From Planctomycetaceae bacterium (GTDB lineage Bacteria > Planctomycetota > Planctomycetia > Pirellulales > Pirellulaceae), in NCBI GenBank assembly GCA_002726245.1, contig PBSM01000034.1:1-32720 (forward strand): 32,720 nucleotides of DNA. The letters are read 5' to 3'. Below the pieces are notes generated by a model that ran no database searches, had not been told where the DNA came from, and worked only from the letters and a program-made list of their open reading frames with translations. Shown here piece after piece: positions 22,405-30,985 of this stretch. Position 1 is the stretch's first letter, and every line of letters begins with the position of its first letter. The position numbers and the translations under genes were made by a program.

Positions 22405-23462
22405 CTTTTACGCCGCAGCTTCCAGACATCGGGTTCCATGTTGTTGCCGGCGACCATCCAGAGTGCGTTGTCGTGAACGAAGACGCTCGCGGCGTGTCGT
22501 GGCTTCCAAGGCGTGTTCTTCACCTCGTGCCATTGGACACCATCGGCTGAATGCCACACGTCGTTTCGATTGCCACTTTCACCGTTGTAGCCTTCTAAGA
22601 CCCAGAGCCGATCGTCCCAGGCGGCGACCTCGTGATACTGACGCGGCTTCCATGGCGCAGCCTTCGTGTGCTCGGTCCAAGTAGCTCCGTCTGCGGAACT
22701 CCAAACGTCGTTGTGGAACTTGCGAGTTGGTGTGGTCGGGGTATCGTAAGTCCCGCCGCCTAAGATCCAGATGCGTCCCTTGAAGACGGCACTCGAGCCG
22801 ATCATTCCTCGCGCGGACCAACACGGTTCCTTCGGTTCGATCTTCTTCCATTCGACGCCGTCGCGAGTCGTCCAGACATCACGATAGAACTCTTCCTTCG
22901 GAGCTACTTCCGCTTTCGCGAATCCCGGCATCCTTTGTCCACCGATCACCCAGATGCGATCGTCATGCACGACCGTATAGTGCAATGCCCGTGGCCCCCA
23001 TGGCACGTTGCTGTTGATCAGCTTCCAGTCGCGACCGTCTTCCGACGTCCAGACATCATTCTGATAGTGGCCTTGATTCACGTCGCCGCCAATAATCCAC
23101 ATGCGATCTCGGTAGACAGCGTATCCCGCCGTATGTCGGCCTTCCCAATCAGCCGTCGCATCGAACGATTGATCTTTGAACGTGTTTGGCCTGACGAGCG
23201 TCCATTCGAGCCCGTTGCGTGAACTCCAAACTTCGTTGTTGCAGATGCGCGGGAAGAAGTCGCGTTGTGCAGCACTCGGGTTCCAACCGCCAATCAACCA
23301 CATGCGTCCTCGGTAGCTGAGCGCACCAGCCCCGTCTCGCGGCGCGAACGCAGCTTTCATGGTGACCTTACCCCACTCGTACGTCGGTGTAGCAGCCTTC
23401 GCTTGCGGGCACGTCAAAGCTATTACCAGGAATACGAAGAGGAATTGTCTTGTAATGTTCAT
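22401..23462 (-). CDS. Exported kelch-type beta-propeller protein
   Basis: A 353-residue protein with signal peptide (MNITRQFLFVFLVIALTCPQAKA). At least five blades end with a nearly constant motif: NEVWSSRNGLEW, NDVWTSEDGRDW, RDVWTTRDGVEW, NDVWSSADGATW and NDVWHSADGVQW. Each is preceded by a kelch double-glycine strand such as RMWLIGG, RMWIIGG, RIWVIGG and RIWILGG. The last blade starts ALWMVAGNN and its WKLRRKR runs up to the REP-derived stop. The fold is a six-bladed propeller of the kelch/galactose-oxidase class. I see no copper-site residues, so a binding role is likelier than oxidase activity. GGCGAG just before the ATG is a poor ribosome-binding site. Confidence 0.87.
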   Translation of the reverse strand: MNITRQFLFVFLVIALTCPQAKAATPTYEWGKVTMKAAFAPRDGAGALSYRGRMWLIGGWNPSAAQRDFFPRICNNEVWSSRNGLEWTLVRPNTFKDQSFDATADWEGRHTAGYAVYRDRMWIIGGDVNQGHYQNDVWTSEDGRDWKLINSNVPWGPRALHYTVVHDDRIWVIGGQRMPGFAKAEVAPKEEFYRDVWTTRDGVEWKKIEPKEPCWSARGMIGSSAVFKGRIWILGGGTYDTPTTPTRKFHNDVWSSADGATWTEHTKAAPWKPRQYHEVAAWDDRLWVLEGYNGESGNRNDVWHSADGVQWHEVKNTPWKPRHAASVFVHDNALWMVAGNNMEPDVWKLRRKR

Positions 23463-23488
23463 CTCGCCGCCGATCTCTAAATAAAACG

Positions 23489-23516
23489 TTGCGAAATCGA
23501 ATTCATCTCTGATAAT
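23489..23516 (+). promoter_or_regulatory. Possible sigma70-type promoter
   Basis: TTGCGA (23489-23494), 16 bases, then GATAAT (23511-23516), in the AT-rich interval between the divergent kelch and DUF1501 genes and about 50 bases before the preferred start of the latter. Planctomycete promoters often match this consensus poorly, so this is weak evidence. Confidence 0.35.
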
Positions 23517-23554
23517 CTAAACTCTGACTGGGTAACATGCTATCGTTCGGTCTT

Positions 23555-23559
23555 GGGAG
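23555..23559 (+). promoter_or_regulatory. Ribosome-binding site deciding the DUF1501 start
   Basis: GGGAG seven bases before the ATG at 23567. An in-frame ATG at 23537 lacks such a site. Confidence 0.6.
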
Positions 23560-23566
23560 ATCTGTC

Positions 23567-25000
23567 ATGCTGAGTGTCCTTGGGCGATCGAAGCAGTTCT
23601 GTGATGGAATTACACGGCGCGAGTTGATGCGCGTTGGCGGGTTGTCGCTGTTCGGAGGCATGACAGTGCCGCGGCTGCTCGCAGCGGCTGGCGATCGAGA
23701 CGGGCCGAGCGGCCGGGCGAAGTCGGTCGTTCTGTTCAACATGCTTGGCGGGCCGAGCCATCAAGATATGTTCGATATGAAGCCGCTCGCACCGAAGGAA
23801 GTCCGCGGCGAGTTCCAGCCGATCGCGACTTCGGTGCCGGGTCTGCAGATCTGCGAGCATATGCCGAACACTGCGAAGCTGATGCACAACGCGTGTTTGA
23901 TTCGTAGCGTGACACACGGCTACAACTCGCACAATCCGCTGAACATCATGACCGGCTTTCTCGGCGGTGACCCCAAGCAACTCCGGCCGGAAAGGACCGA
24001 CCCGCCCGATATCGGAGCGATCTGCCAATACCTGGAGATGGGACCCCGCGACATGCCGGGAGCTTTTTGCTTGCCGTGCTATCCGGGCTGGGGAGAGCGT
24101 TCCCAGTATCCAGGCATTCGGCGGCCGGGACCGTACGGCGGATTCTTGGGCAGCCAATACGATCCGCTGATCAGTGTCTGCGATCCGACTTTCGATCACG
24201 TACCTGAGCGGAAGTACTACGATCCGGTTTGGCCGATGGGCGAGCCGATGTTGCCGCTCGACGAGCCGCCGCCCGAGATGACACTCGATCGGTTGAACGA
24301 ACGCCGCACGTTGTTGGAACAGTTCGATGATCAGGCGCGCGAGCTGGATGCCGCGGACGCAGTTGGTCGCATGAATCAAGTCAAGCAGCGGGCGTTCTCG
24401 ATGATCCGCTCCAGCCGCACGCGCGACGCGTTCGATTTGTCGCGCGAATCGGACGAGACACGTGACCGTTACGGACGGAATCTGCATGGTTCGAGCATGC
24501 TGGTCGCTCGGCGGTTGGTCGAAGCCGGAGTCCCCTTTATTAGCGTTCACGCCGAGAACTTCATCCCGCACGGCTTTACCTACGACATGCACGAGAACAA
24601 CTTCGGCATGCTCAAGGATTACAACTTGCCGGTCTTCGACAAGCTCTATCCCGCGTTCGTGGAAGATCTCGAATCGCGCGGGTTGCTCGATTCGACGTTG
24701 ATTGTCGTTATGGGCGAAATGGGCCGCTCGCCGAAAGTGAATGCCAAGGCCGGCCGCGATCATTGGCCGCAGTGCGGCTTCTGCCTGTTGACCGGCGGCG
24801 GGACCGCACGGGGCTCGGTCTTCGGCGAGAGCGACAAACACGCGGCTTATCCCGTCAGCGACGCCGTCTCGCCGAGCGACATCGTTGCCACGATCTATCA
24901 TCTCCTCGGCATCGATCCTCACATGACGGTCGATGATCTTACCGGCCGCCCCACTCGCATCGCCCACGCTGGCAAAGTGATTCGAGAAGTTCTCGCCTAG
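23567..25000 (+). CDS. DUF1501 protein with twin-arginine leader
   Basis: A protein of about 477 residues from the preferred ATG. The leader is TRRELMRVGGLSLFGGMTVPRLLAAAG. Conserved DUF1501 blocks are SVVLFNMLGGPSHQDMFDMKP, GLQICEHMPNTAKLMHNACLIRSVTHGYNSHNP, YGRNLHGSSMLVARRLVEAGVPFISV, LDSTLIVVMGEMGRSPKV, and the closing RDHWPQCGFCLLTGGGTARGSV with a DIVATIYHLLGIDPH tail. It belongs to a different subgroup from the two other DUF1501 proteins here. No PSD1 partner lies beside it; its neighbours are a divergent kelch gene and a convergent dehydrogenase gene. Confidence 0.9.
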   Translation: MLSVLGRSKQFCDGITRRELMRVGGLSLFGGMTVPRLLAAAGDRDGPSGRAKSVVLFNMLGGPSHQDMFDMKPLAPKEVRGEFQPIATSVPGLQICEHMPNTAKLMHNACLIRSVTHGYNSHNPLNIMTGFLGGDPKQLRPERTDPPDIGAICQYLEMGPRDMPGAFCLPCYPGWGERSQYPGIRRPGPYGGFLGSQYDPLISVCDPTFDHVPERKYYDPVWPMGEPMLPLDEPPPEMTLDRLNERRTLLEQFDDQARELDAADAVGRMNQVKQRAFSMIRSSRTRDAFDLSRESDETRDRYGRNLHGSSMLVARRLVEAGVPFISVHAENFIPHGFTYDMHENNFGMLKDYNLPVFDKLYPAFVEDLESRGLLDSTLIVVMGEMGRSPKVNAKAGRDHWPQCGFCLLTGGGTARGSVFGESDKHAAYPVSDAVSPSDIVATIYHLLGIDPHMTVDDLTGRPTRIAHAGKVIREVLA

Positions 25001-25001
25001 C

Positions 25002-25018
25002 GAGACCGCGACGGTCTC
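25002..25018. terminator. Bidirectional terminator-like hairpin
   Basis: GAGACC-GCGAC-GGTCTC lies two bases after the DUF1501 stop and 13 bases from the stop of the convergent gene. There is no long T-run, but the position between two convergent stops fits a shared terminator. Confidence 0.6.
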
Positions 25019-25031
25019 TCCGCTTCCAACG

Positions 25032-27956
25032 TCAAACGCCTTTCAGTGTACTGAGATAGGCGATCAGATCAGCGACTTGCTGCGCAGTCAGATCGCGAAG
25101 GAGGAGGTCGGGCATCATCGATTGCTGCTGCGGAGTCATTTGCTCGATGTCGTCTGACGCGAGCTTGATGAGCTTTCCCTTGGCGTCTTTCAGGATCACT
25201 TCCGGTGGTTCATTCTTCATCAGCAGACCGCTGTGAACTTTGCCGTCCGCGGTCAGCACGAGATGAACTCGGAACTTGGGGTCGATCTGCCTCGATGGCG
25301 TGAGGATGTTCTCCAATATCTTGGCACGATCATACTTCTTCCCGACTTCGCTGAGGTCCGGCCCGACGTCAGTCCCCTCGCCGCCGATCTTATGGCAACT
25401 CTTGCATTGCACGCCGCTCGTCTGAAAGAACACGGCTTTGCCTCGCTCGGAGTCGCCCTTCAAACCCAGAATCGCTTCGGGACGAATGACCGCCCCCAGC
25501 CGCTTCGTTCTCTGTTCTTCAGGCAGGAAGCGTTCGAAGAGGTCGCGAATGTGAGCAGGTTGTTGGCTGACTAATGCAAGCACTGCGTCGCGAAGAGCCG
25601 CATCATCAGAGGTCGCGCCAATGGCGTGCATCACCATCAGAGCGTCGCTGGTAGCACTGAGCTCTGGATCGAGCTTCCTTAGGTTACGTGGTGTCGGCGT
25701 GAAATTGAGATCAGCGTCGAGTCGCAGAATCCAGTCATGCAACAACTGCAATCCAGCTTCGTCAACGACCGACGAACCAAGCCGCGGCATACGCCCGGGG
25801 CCCAGCTTGGCAGCACGATAGAACAGAACCGAACGGTACGGATCGCCAGGCGCGAGGATGTTGGCTCCCGGCATGAAGAAGCCGCCGTGGCCGGGCTTCA
25901 CGCGCGCGATCCCCATCTCTTCGAGATCGACGGTCGCCAGCAAAAGGAACTCGCCGTTGCCGCCACCCCACTTGCGATGACAGTGCGAGCAATTGGCATG
26001 CAGATACGAACGGGCTCGTTGATTCAGGTCATTCGACGAGTCCGTGTAGTTCGCGAGCTGTGGCAACTCGGCGGGCGGCTTCGCCAGGGGCTTGGTGAAG
26101 AGTCCGAGATGATCGAAGGTGCGAAGTTGGTTATCGCTGACCGCGCCATAATCGAAGTCGCGATTTGTTTGCAGCGTGTTGATACCGAGCACGTACTTCG
26201 CCGCCATGTTATGGCAAACCGTACATTCGGTACGACTGGGGAAGTGCCATGTCTGTTGGCGTTTGCCTCCAGGTGCGGAGGCGTCCTGAATGGTGAAGGA
26301 TCGGTCCTTGCCAAGCGGATCTTCGAGTAAGACGGCATCGGTTTGCTCGTCGTTCCAGATATACGTATAGCCGCGCCAGAACTGATCGCCGACATCCTCT
26401 CCGCCCGCAAGTTGCTCGTAGTGCAGGATGCGGGTTTCCAAACGTCGCGGCTTCCCCGGCGCGGTTTCCAGCGAGAGAGTCTCGACGGCCACCGTTCCGT
26501 CGGGAAACTTCCAGCCGTGCGGAGCGCCCGGCGCTGGCTGCGGATAAGTGATCCCGTCGAATTCGATCCGGGAATCGCCGGGCAGAGCGAGAAAGCGTTC
26601 CTTCGTTGCCCTATCAGCCCATTGCGGCGCGAGGACGGAGTAAGGAATCACTCCAGCCGCCGGTCGGTGATCTTTCGTCGATGCGAACAAGCCCGTTTCG
26701 CTCAACTTGCGAGGGAAGTCTGCTTGCTGGCCAACGTTTGGGTTCTTTTCCAACTCGAAGACCAAGCCTCGCATGTGATCGACGAGATATAACTCGCCGT
26801 CGTGATCTTCAGCGAAACCGACCAGCCGCAATGTCGAATCGACTAACTCGCGATGATCTGACACTTTCCTTGTCTCACGATCATAGCGCAGCATCCAGAT
26901 CTTGCCCGTGTCGTAGTCGCCGTAAATGTAGGCGCCTTTCAGCTCCGGCAACCGTGAGCCATGATAGACGAAACCACCGGTGATCGAGCGGAACTCGGCG
27001 TGATCATGCTCGACGATCGGCGCAACGAATGGCGTAGGACCTTGGTGGCGTTCGGGTCGAAAAGGATGACTCCCTTCCATCACGCTCCAGCCGTAGTTGC
27101 CTCCGCCCTGAATCACGAAGATCTGCTCCCACAAATCCTGCCCGACGTTGCCACACCACAGATCTCCTGACGCTGTATCGAAACTGAACTTCCACGGTTG
27201 ACGAAGGCCATACGCCCAGATCTCGGGCCGCGCGCCTTCGACATCGACGAACGGGTTATCGGCCGGGATAGAATACGCCTTATTCTTGCCAGCCTTATCG
27301 ATGTCGATTCGCAATATCGCTCCCGGCACTTTGGTGATGTCTTGCCCCGTCAGGTACTGGTCGGAGATACCGCTCGAATCGCCAGTTCCGATGTACAAGT
27401 AGCCATCGGGTCCGAACTTCAAGCAACCTCCGTTGTGCCCGCCCGACGGCCACTCGAAGATCACCTTCTCCGTGGCACGATCAGCGACGAGGCGATTATC
27501 GTTGCGAACCTTGAAACGCGAGATGCGCGTTCCGTTTGGAGATTCATCGACGTCGGGATTCACAAGATAGGTGACGAAGAAGTATCCGTTCGATGCAAAG
27601 TCGGGATGGAACGCCAAGCCATAGATCGGCTTCTTGCCGAGGTCGAGCAAGACGATCGAGCTGTCCGCGTCGCGATCATTCTCAAACGAACGAACCTTGC
27701 CGAAGCGTTCGACAAGGAACAAGCGATCGGTTCCCGGTGCCGAAGTCATCGCCAGCGGTTCCTCGAACTTGAGATTCGAGAATGCAACCGAGGTGCGATA
27801 GGGCGGCGGAGGGTCAGGGGTTCCTTTGATGCGAGAGGCCGTCCAGGCCGTACGTTGGTCGATACCAAAAGGACGGTCCTCGCCCGCGACCCAGACGAAT
27901 GGCGTCAGGAAGAGACCGGCAGTGACAAGGAGAATGCTGGTAGATGACTGACGCAT
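25032..27956 (-). CDS. PQQ-dependent sugar dehydrogenase-like protein fused to c-type cytochrome domains
   Basis: A protein of about 974 residues. The signal peptide follows the ATG at 27956 (MRQSSTSILLVTAGLFLTPFVWVAG); the open frame extends 16 codons further upstream without a leader-like sequence. Residues ~40-410 form a glucose/sorbosone dehydrogenase propeller (MTSAPGTDRLFLVERFGKV, GLAFHPDF, GGHNGGCLKFGPDGYLYIGTGD, GGNYGWSVMEG, ITGGFVYHGSRLPELKGAYIYGDY). A middle region (~430-760) has CTVCHN near residue 576 and CSHCHR near 655, like the SO2930/HNE_0200-type cytochromes. The C-terminus (~835-974) has CKSCHK near 850 and ends in a planctomycete haem-binding domain (GTDVGPDLSEVGKKYDRAKILENILTP-type). 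Three haems could carry electrons from sugar oxidation. It is probably periplasmic or surface-exposed. Confidence 0.88.
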   Translation of the reverse strand: MRQSSTSILLVTAGLFLTPFVWVAGEDRPFGIDQRTAWTASRIKGTPDPPPPYRTSVAFSNLKFEEPLAMTSAPGTDRLFLVERFGKVRSFENDRDADSSIVLLDLGKKPIYGLAFHPDFASNGYFFVTYLVNPDVDESPNGTRISRFKVRNDNRLVADRATEKVIFEWPSGGHNGGCLKFGPDGYLYIGTGDSSGISDQYLTGQDITKVPGAILRIDIDKAGKNKAYSIPADNPFVDVEGARPEIWAYGLRQPWKFSFDTASGDLWCGNVGQDLWEQIFVIQGGGNYGWSVMEGSHPFRPERHQGPTPFVAPIVEHDHAEFRSITGGFVYHGSRLPELKGAYIYGDYDTGKIWMLRYDRETRKVSDHRELVDSTLRLVGFAEDHDGELYLVDHMRGLVFELEKNPNVGQQADFPRKLSETGLFASTKDHRPAAGVIPYSVLAPQWADRATKERFLALPGDSRIEFDGITYPQPAPGAPHGWKFPDGTVAVETLSLETAPGKPRRLETRILHYEQLAGGEDVGDQFWRGYTYIWNDEQTDAVLLEDPLGKDRSFTIQDASAPGGKRQQTWHFPSRTECTVCHNMAAKYVLGINTLQTNRDFDYGAVSDNQLRTFDHLGLFTKPLAKPPAELPQLANYTDSSNDLNQRARSYLHANCSHCHRKWGGGNGEFLLLATVDLEEMGIARVKPGHGGFFMPGANILAPGDPYRSVLFYRAAKLGPGRMPRLGSSVVDEAGLQLLHDWILRLDADLNFTPTPRNLRKLDPELSATSDALMVMHAIGATSDDAALRDAVLALVSQQPAHIRDLFERFLPEEQRTKRLGAVIRPEAILGLKGDSERGKAVFFQTSGVQCKSCHKIGGEGTDVGPDLSEVGKKYDRAKILENILTPSRQIDPKFRVHLVLTADGKVHSGLLMKNEPPEVILKDAKGKLIKLASDDIEQMTPQQQSMMPDLLLRDLTAQQVADLIAYLSTLKGV

Positions 27957-28140
27957 GACGTAGATCCCTCGGCGGTTGGTAGATGCTCCGAGTATACGCG
28001 CCACGGGTCGAGCATCAACGATTTTCCGATTCCACTGCAGGTAACTGCTTTCATCCCGCTCGAAGATCGGAGATAACAGTAGGGCAAACGGGGATCACCG
28101 AGACAAGAAAGGGGCGTGTTTCGCGGATGTAACCAACGCC

Positions 28141-29328
28141 ATGCAAGACGCAGCCACTCAGCTTTCTCAAGCGATTCAATACGACCGATTGCTCGATACG
28201 GCGATCAAGTTAGTCGAGGTTCCGAGCCCAACTCGATCCGCGGCGGATGTATCGGACCGACTGGACGAGATCCTGCGCCAAGACGGCTTCTCGGTCGAAC
28301 GCCCCGCCGCAGGTTGGCCAACCTCGCCCGCGGTGGTCTCGCGATACGAGAGCGGACAAGCCGGCCAAACGTTGCAGTTCAACGGGCATCTCGACACGGT
28401 GCATCTGTCCTTCGTTCCGCCTCGAGTGGAGAACGGCATGCTGTATGGAAGCGGCTGCTCGGACATGAAAGGAGGGATCGCGGCGTGTGTCGAAGCGATG
28501 CGGGCTTTGCGCGAGACGGGATTGTTGACTCGCGGCGGCGTGATGCTAACCGCCCACGATCTGCACGAGACGCCGTGGGGCGACGGCACTCATCTGAACG
28601 GATTGATCGATGCAGGGTACGTCGGCGATGCCGTGTTGTTGCCCGAGTACCTCGCCGCCCCGTTGCCTGTCATCGGACGAGGGTTGTCGGTGCTGACGGT
28701 AAAGATCACTCGCGAAGGAGTGCCTGTGCATGAAGTGCTTGGCGGGAGTGAGACGCCAAGCGTGATACGAGCCGGCGCGGAACTCGTGCGGCGTTTTGCG
28801 GAAGTCGATGAAGAGCTGAAGCAACTCTCGCACCCCACGGCTGGACGCGAGAGTATGTTCGTGGGGCAAGTCGCTTCGGGCGAGATTTATAATCAATCGC
28901 CGATCGAGTTCATATTGCGTGGCACTCGCCGTTGGTTGCCGGGAACGAAGATGAACGATGCCGAGGATCAGTATCAGCAGATCCTCGCCGACGTCGCCGA
29001 ACAACATGGCGTTCAGATTGAAGGTCGCTTTCAAGTGGCTCGCGATGCTTATCAGATTGACGAGCAGGGTCCGTTCGTTACTGCTTTTCAAACCGCACAC
29101 AACGCGGCCACCGGAAAAAAGCTTCCGATCGGAGCGAAGCCGTTCGTGGACGACGGGAACGAGTTCGTCCACCGTGCGGGCATTCCTGCGATCACGCACG
29201 GCCCCGACGCGAAAGGGGCTCACACGCTGAACGAAGAAGTCGCAGTCGATGAATTGGTAAGAGTTGCCTTGGTATATGCGTTGACCGCTGTCGCGTTCTG
29301 CAGTGGCCAAACTGAACGTGGGGAGTGA
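28141..29328 (+). CDS. M20 family amidohydrolase (ArgE/DapE-type deacylase)
   Basis: A 395-residue cytoplasmic metallohydrolase. Conserved points are FNGHLDTV (H83 metal ligand, D85), GSGCSDMKGG (D108 bridging ligand), AHDLHETPWGDG where the catalytic/metal Glu region normally lies, LLPEY, and the closing HGPDAKGAHTLNEEVAVDEL with the last metal His. The middle has the usual dimerisation/lid domain. The family removes acyl groups or cleaves small peptides or carbamoyl amino acids; the substrate is not visible here. No good Shine-Dalgarno sequence precedes the ATG, though residues from position 15 onward are clearly family-like. The gene ends three bases before the aminotransferase ATG, so the two form an operon and may act in one amino-acid pathway. 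Confidence 0.85.
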   Translation: MQDAATQLSQAIQYDRLLDTAIKLVEVPSPTRSAADVSDRLDEILRQDGFSVERPAAGWPTSPAVVSRYESGQAGQTLQFNGHLDTVHLSFVPPRVENGMLYGSGCSDMKGGIAACVEAMRALRETGLLTRGGVMLTAHDLHETPWGDGTHLNGLIDAGYVGDAVLLPEYLAAPLPVIGRGLSVLTVKITREGVPVHEVLGGSETPSVIRAGAELVRRFAEVDEELKQLSHPTAGRESMFVGQVASGEIYNQSPIEFILRGTRRWLPGTKMNDAEDQYQQILADVAEQHGVQIEGRFQVARDAYQIDEQGPFVTAFQTAHNAATGKKLPIGAKPFVDDGNEFVHRAGIPAITHGPDAKGAHTLNEEVAVDELVRVALVYALTAVAFCSGQTERGE

Positions 29329-29331
29329 GCA

Positions 29332-30738
29332 ATGCGTCAGGAAAAAATGAGAGATACCGTCGAGTTCTTCCCCGAAGTGAGGGCGGCGGACGAGGATGCT
29401 TTGCGGCACATCTTTATTCGGGCTCAGATGTCTGAATTTGTCAAAGAACCACTGCTGATGGCCTACGCGCAAGGCATCTACTATTGGGACATTCACGGCC
29501 AACGTTACCTCGACGCGCTGTCAGGAATCTATGTTGCCAGTGTCGGGCACAATAACGAGAACGTTACACAAGCGGTCAAGGATCAGCTCGACAAACTCGC
29601 GTTTTCGCCGGTCATGCACGGCAGCAATCCCGTGGCAGTGCGACTGGCCAAGAAGTTGGCGGAGTTGGCTCCGGGTGATTTGAACGCCGCCAAACTGTTG
29701 ACCGGCGGGTCGGAAGCAACCGAAGCAGCCATCAAGATGGCGCGGCAGTATCACCGCCTGAAAGGCAACGCAACCAAGTACAAGATTATCTCACGCTATC
29801 AGTCATGGCACGGCTCGACGCTCGGTTCGCTTTCCGCTGGTGGTCTGGCTTCGCGACGAGCCGTTAACGAACCGCTGGCTCCTGGATTCATTCACGTCTT
29901 CCCCCCGACTTGTTATCGCTGCCCATTCGGCAAGGAGTATCCCAGTTGCGAGTTGACGTGTGCCAGCCTGATCGGCGACGTTATTGAGATGGAAGATCCA
30001 AGCACGGTTGCCGCTGTGATGGTTGAACCAATTGGCCACACAGGCGGCATCATTGATCCGCCTGAGGAGTACTTGCCACAACTTCGCGAAATCTGTGATC
30101 GAAACGACGTGTTGTTGATCTTCGACGAGATCATCACGGGAGCCGGACGGACGGGAAACATGTTCGCTGCCGAAACGTTCGGTGTCACTCCCGACTTGCT
30201 CTGTTTGGGCAAAGGCATCAGTGGCGGATATGCTCCACTGTCGGCGTTGCTTTGCCGGCAACACATCGCCAGTACGTTTTGGGGCGACCCGAAGGAGAAC
30301 CCTGGCTTCGTCGAAGGTCACACGTTCGAAGGCAATCCGATTTCCTGCGCGGCAGGGCTGGCGACCATTGATGAGATTGAGCGGCGGGATCTGCTGGCCA
30401 ACGCGCGTGCGATGGGCGAGAAGTTGCGGGCGGGCTTGGAAAGCCTACGGCACCACAACATCATTGGTGACATCCGCGGCAAGGGCTTACTCCTCGGGAT
30501 GGAGTTTGTGAAAGACGCTGCCACGAGAGAACGCTTTGATCCGCCGCTCGGCGTGAAAATTGGCAAGCGAGCGTTGGCGAACGGCCTGATAACGAGATTC
30601 GATCCACACTGGCTGGCACTTGGGCCGCCGCTGGTCGTCGAGGAAGAGCACGTCGATGAGATCGTTAAGCTGCTCGATCAGAGCATTGGCGAAGTGCTAG
30701 CAATTTGCGGATCGTCGCAACAGGCTTCAGGGCAGTAA
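29332..30738 (+). CDS. Class III PLP-dependent aminotransferase
   Basis: A 468-residue cytoplasmic enzyme of the class III (ornithine/GABA/beta-alanine) aminotransferase fold. GSEATEAAIKMARQYH binds the PLP phosphate region, LIFDEIITGAGRTG has the Asp (D265) that pairs with the pyridine nitrogen, and CLGKGISGGYAPLSA has the Schiff-base lysine K294. EGHTFEGNPISCAAGLA and RGKGLLLGMEF are further family blocks. A four-cysteine loop (CYRCPFGKEYPSCELTC) is typical of one subgroup of these enzymes. The amino donor cannot be named from sequence. An alternative start at 29347 (GGA upstream) is possible. It is co-transcribed with the M20 gene, suggesting deacylation of an amino acid followed by transamination. 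Confidence 0.9.
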   Translation: MRQEKMRDTVEFFPEVRAADEDALRHIFIRAQMSEFVKEPLLMAYAQGIYYWDIHGQRYLDALSGIYVASVGHNNENVTQAVKDQLDKLAFSPVMHGSNPVAVRLAKKLAELAPGDLNAAKLLTGGSEATEAAIKMARQYHRLKGNATKYKIISRYQSWHGSTLGSLSAGGLASRRAVNEPLAPGFIHVFPPTCYRCPFGKEYPSCELTCASLIGDVIEMEDPSTVAAVMVEPIGHTGGIIDPPEEYLPQLREICDRNDVLLIFDEIITGAGRTGNMFAAETFGVTPDLLCLGKGISGGYAPLSALLCRQHIASTFWGDPKENPGFVEGHTFEGNPISCAAGLATIDEIERRDLLANARAMGEKLRAGLESLRHHNIIGDIRGKGLLLGMEFVKDAATRERFDPPLGVKIGKRALANGLITRFDPHWLALGPPLVVEEEHVDEIVKLLDQSIGEVLAICGSSQQASGQ

Positions 30739-30750
30739 TTGCCGCGGGTT

Positions 30751-30955
30751 GTAGCATGGGCGCCCCCGGCCTTGCCTTGCCCACATCTGTCGCCTCCTCC
30801 GACCCCGTGTCGGTGGGGCAACGATTGGGAAGCTACCAGGAGCCAAGCGAGAAACGGCTCCCCGCCGACCCTGCGTCGGTGGAAGCCATGTCGAGTCATG
30901 AGGTCCACCGACACGGGGTCGGTGGTGAAATGCTGCCGCCGCTCCGCGGCTGAGA
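30751..30955. repeat. Cluster of REP-like hairpins (family D)
   Basis: It begins with GTAGC (30751) and has a matching GCTAC at 30832-30836. Inside lies CCGAC-CCCGT-GTCGG (30799-30813). Then follow GGCT...CCGAC-CCTGC-GTCGG...AGCC (30856-30887) and CCACCGAC-ACGGG-GTCGGTGG (30905-30925), an inverted copy of the first with the complementary loop. Last comes GCCGC-TCC-GCGGC near 30938-30950, the same core as in R1. It lies downstream of the aminotransferase and between convergent genes. Confidence 0.7.
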
Positions 30956-30985
30956 TGTGACTTTTTTCAAACGCGGAACCGTTCC

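Noticed and set aside
23540..24967. 475-codon open frame on the minus strand
   Set aside because: It is exactly antisense to a clear DUF1501 gene, shows no recognisable family, and has the composition expected of a mirrored codon pattern.
27198..27947. 249-codon plus-strand open frame
   Set aside because: Lies wholly antisense to the sugar dehydrogenase propeller, whose blades are clearly conserved.
28546..29502. 318-codon minus-strand open frame
   Set aside because: Antisense to the M20 hydrolase and the aminotransferase start, with no family resemblance.
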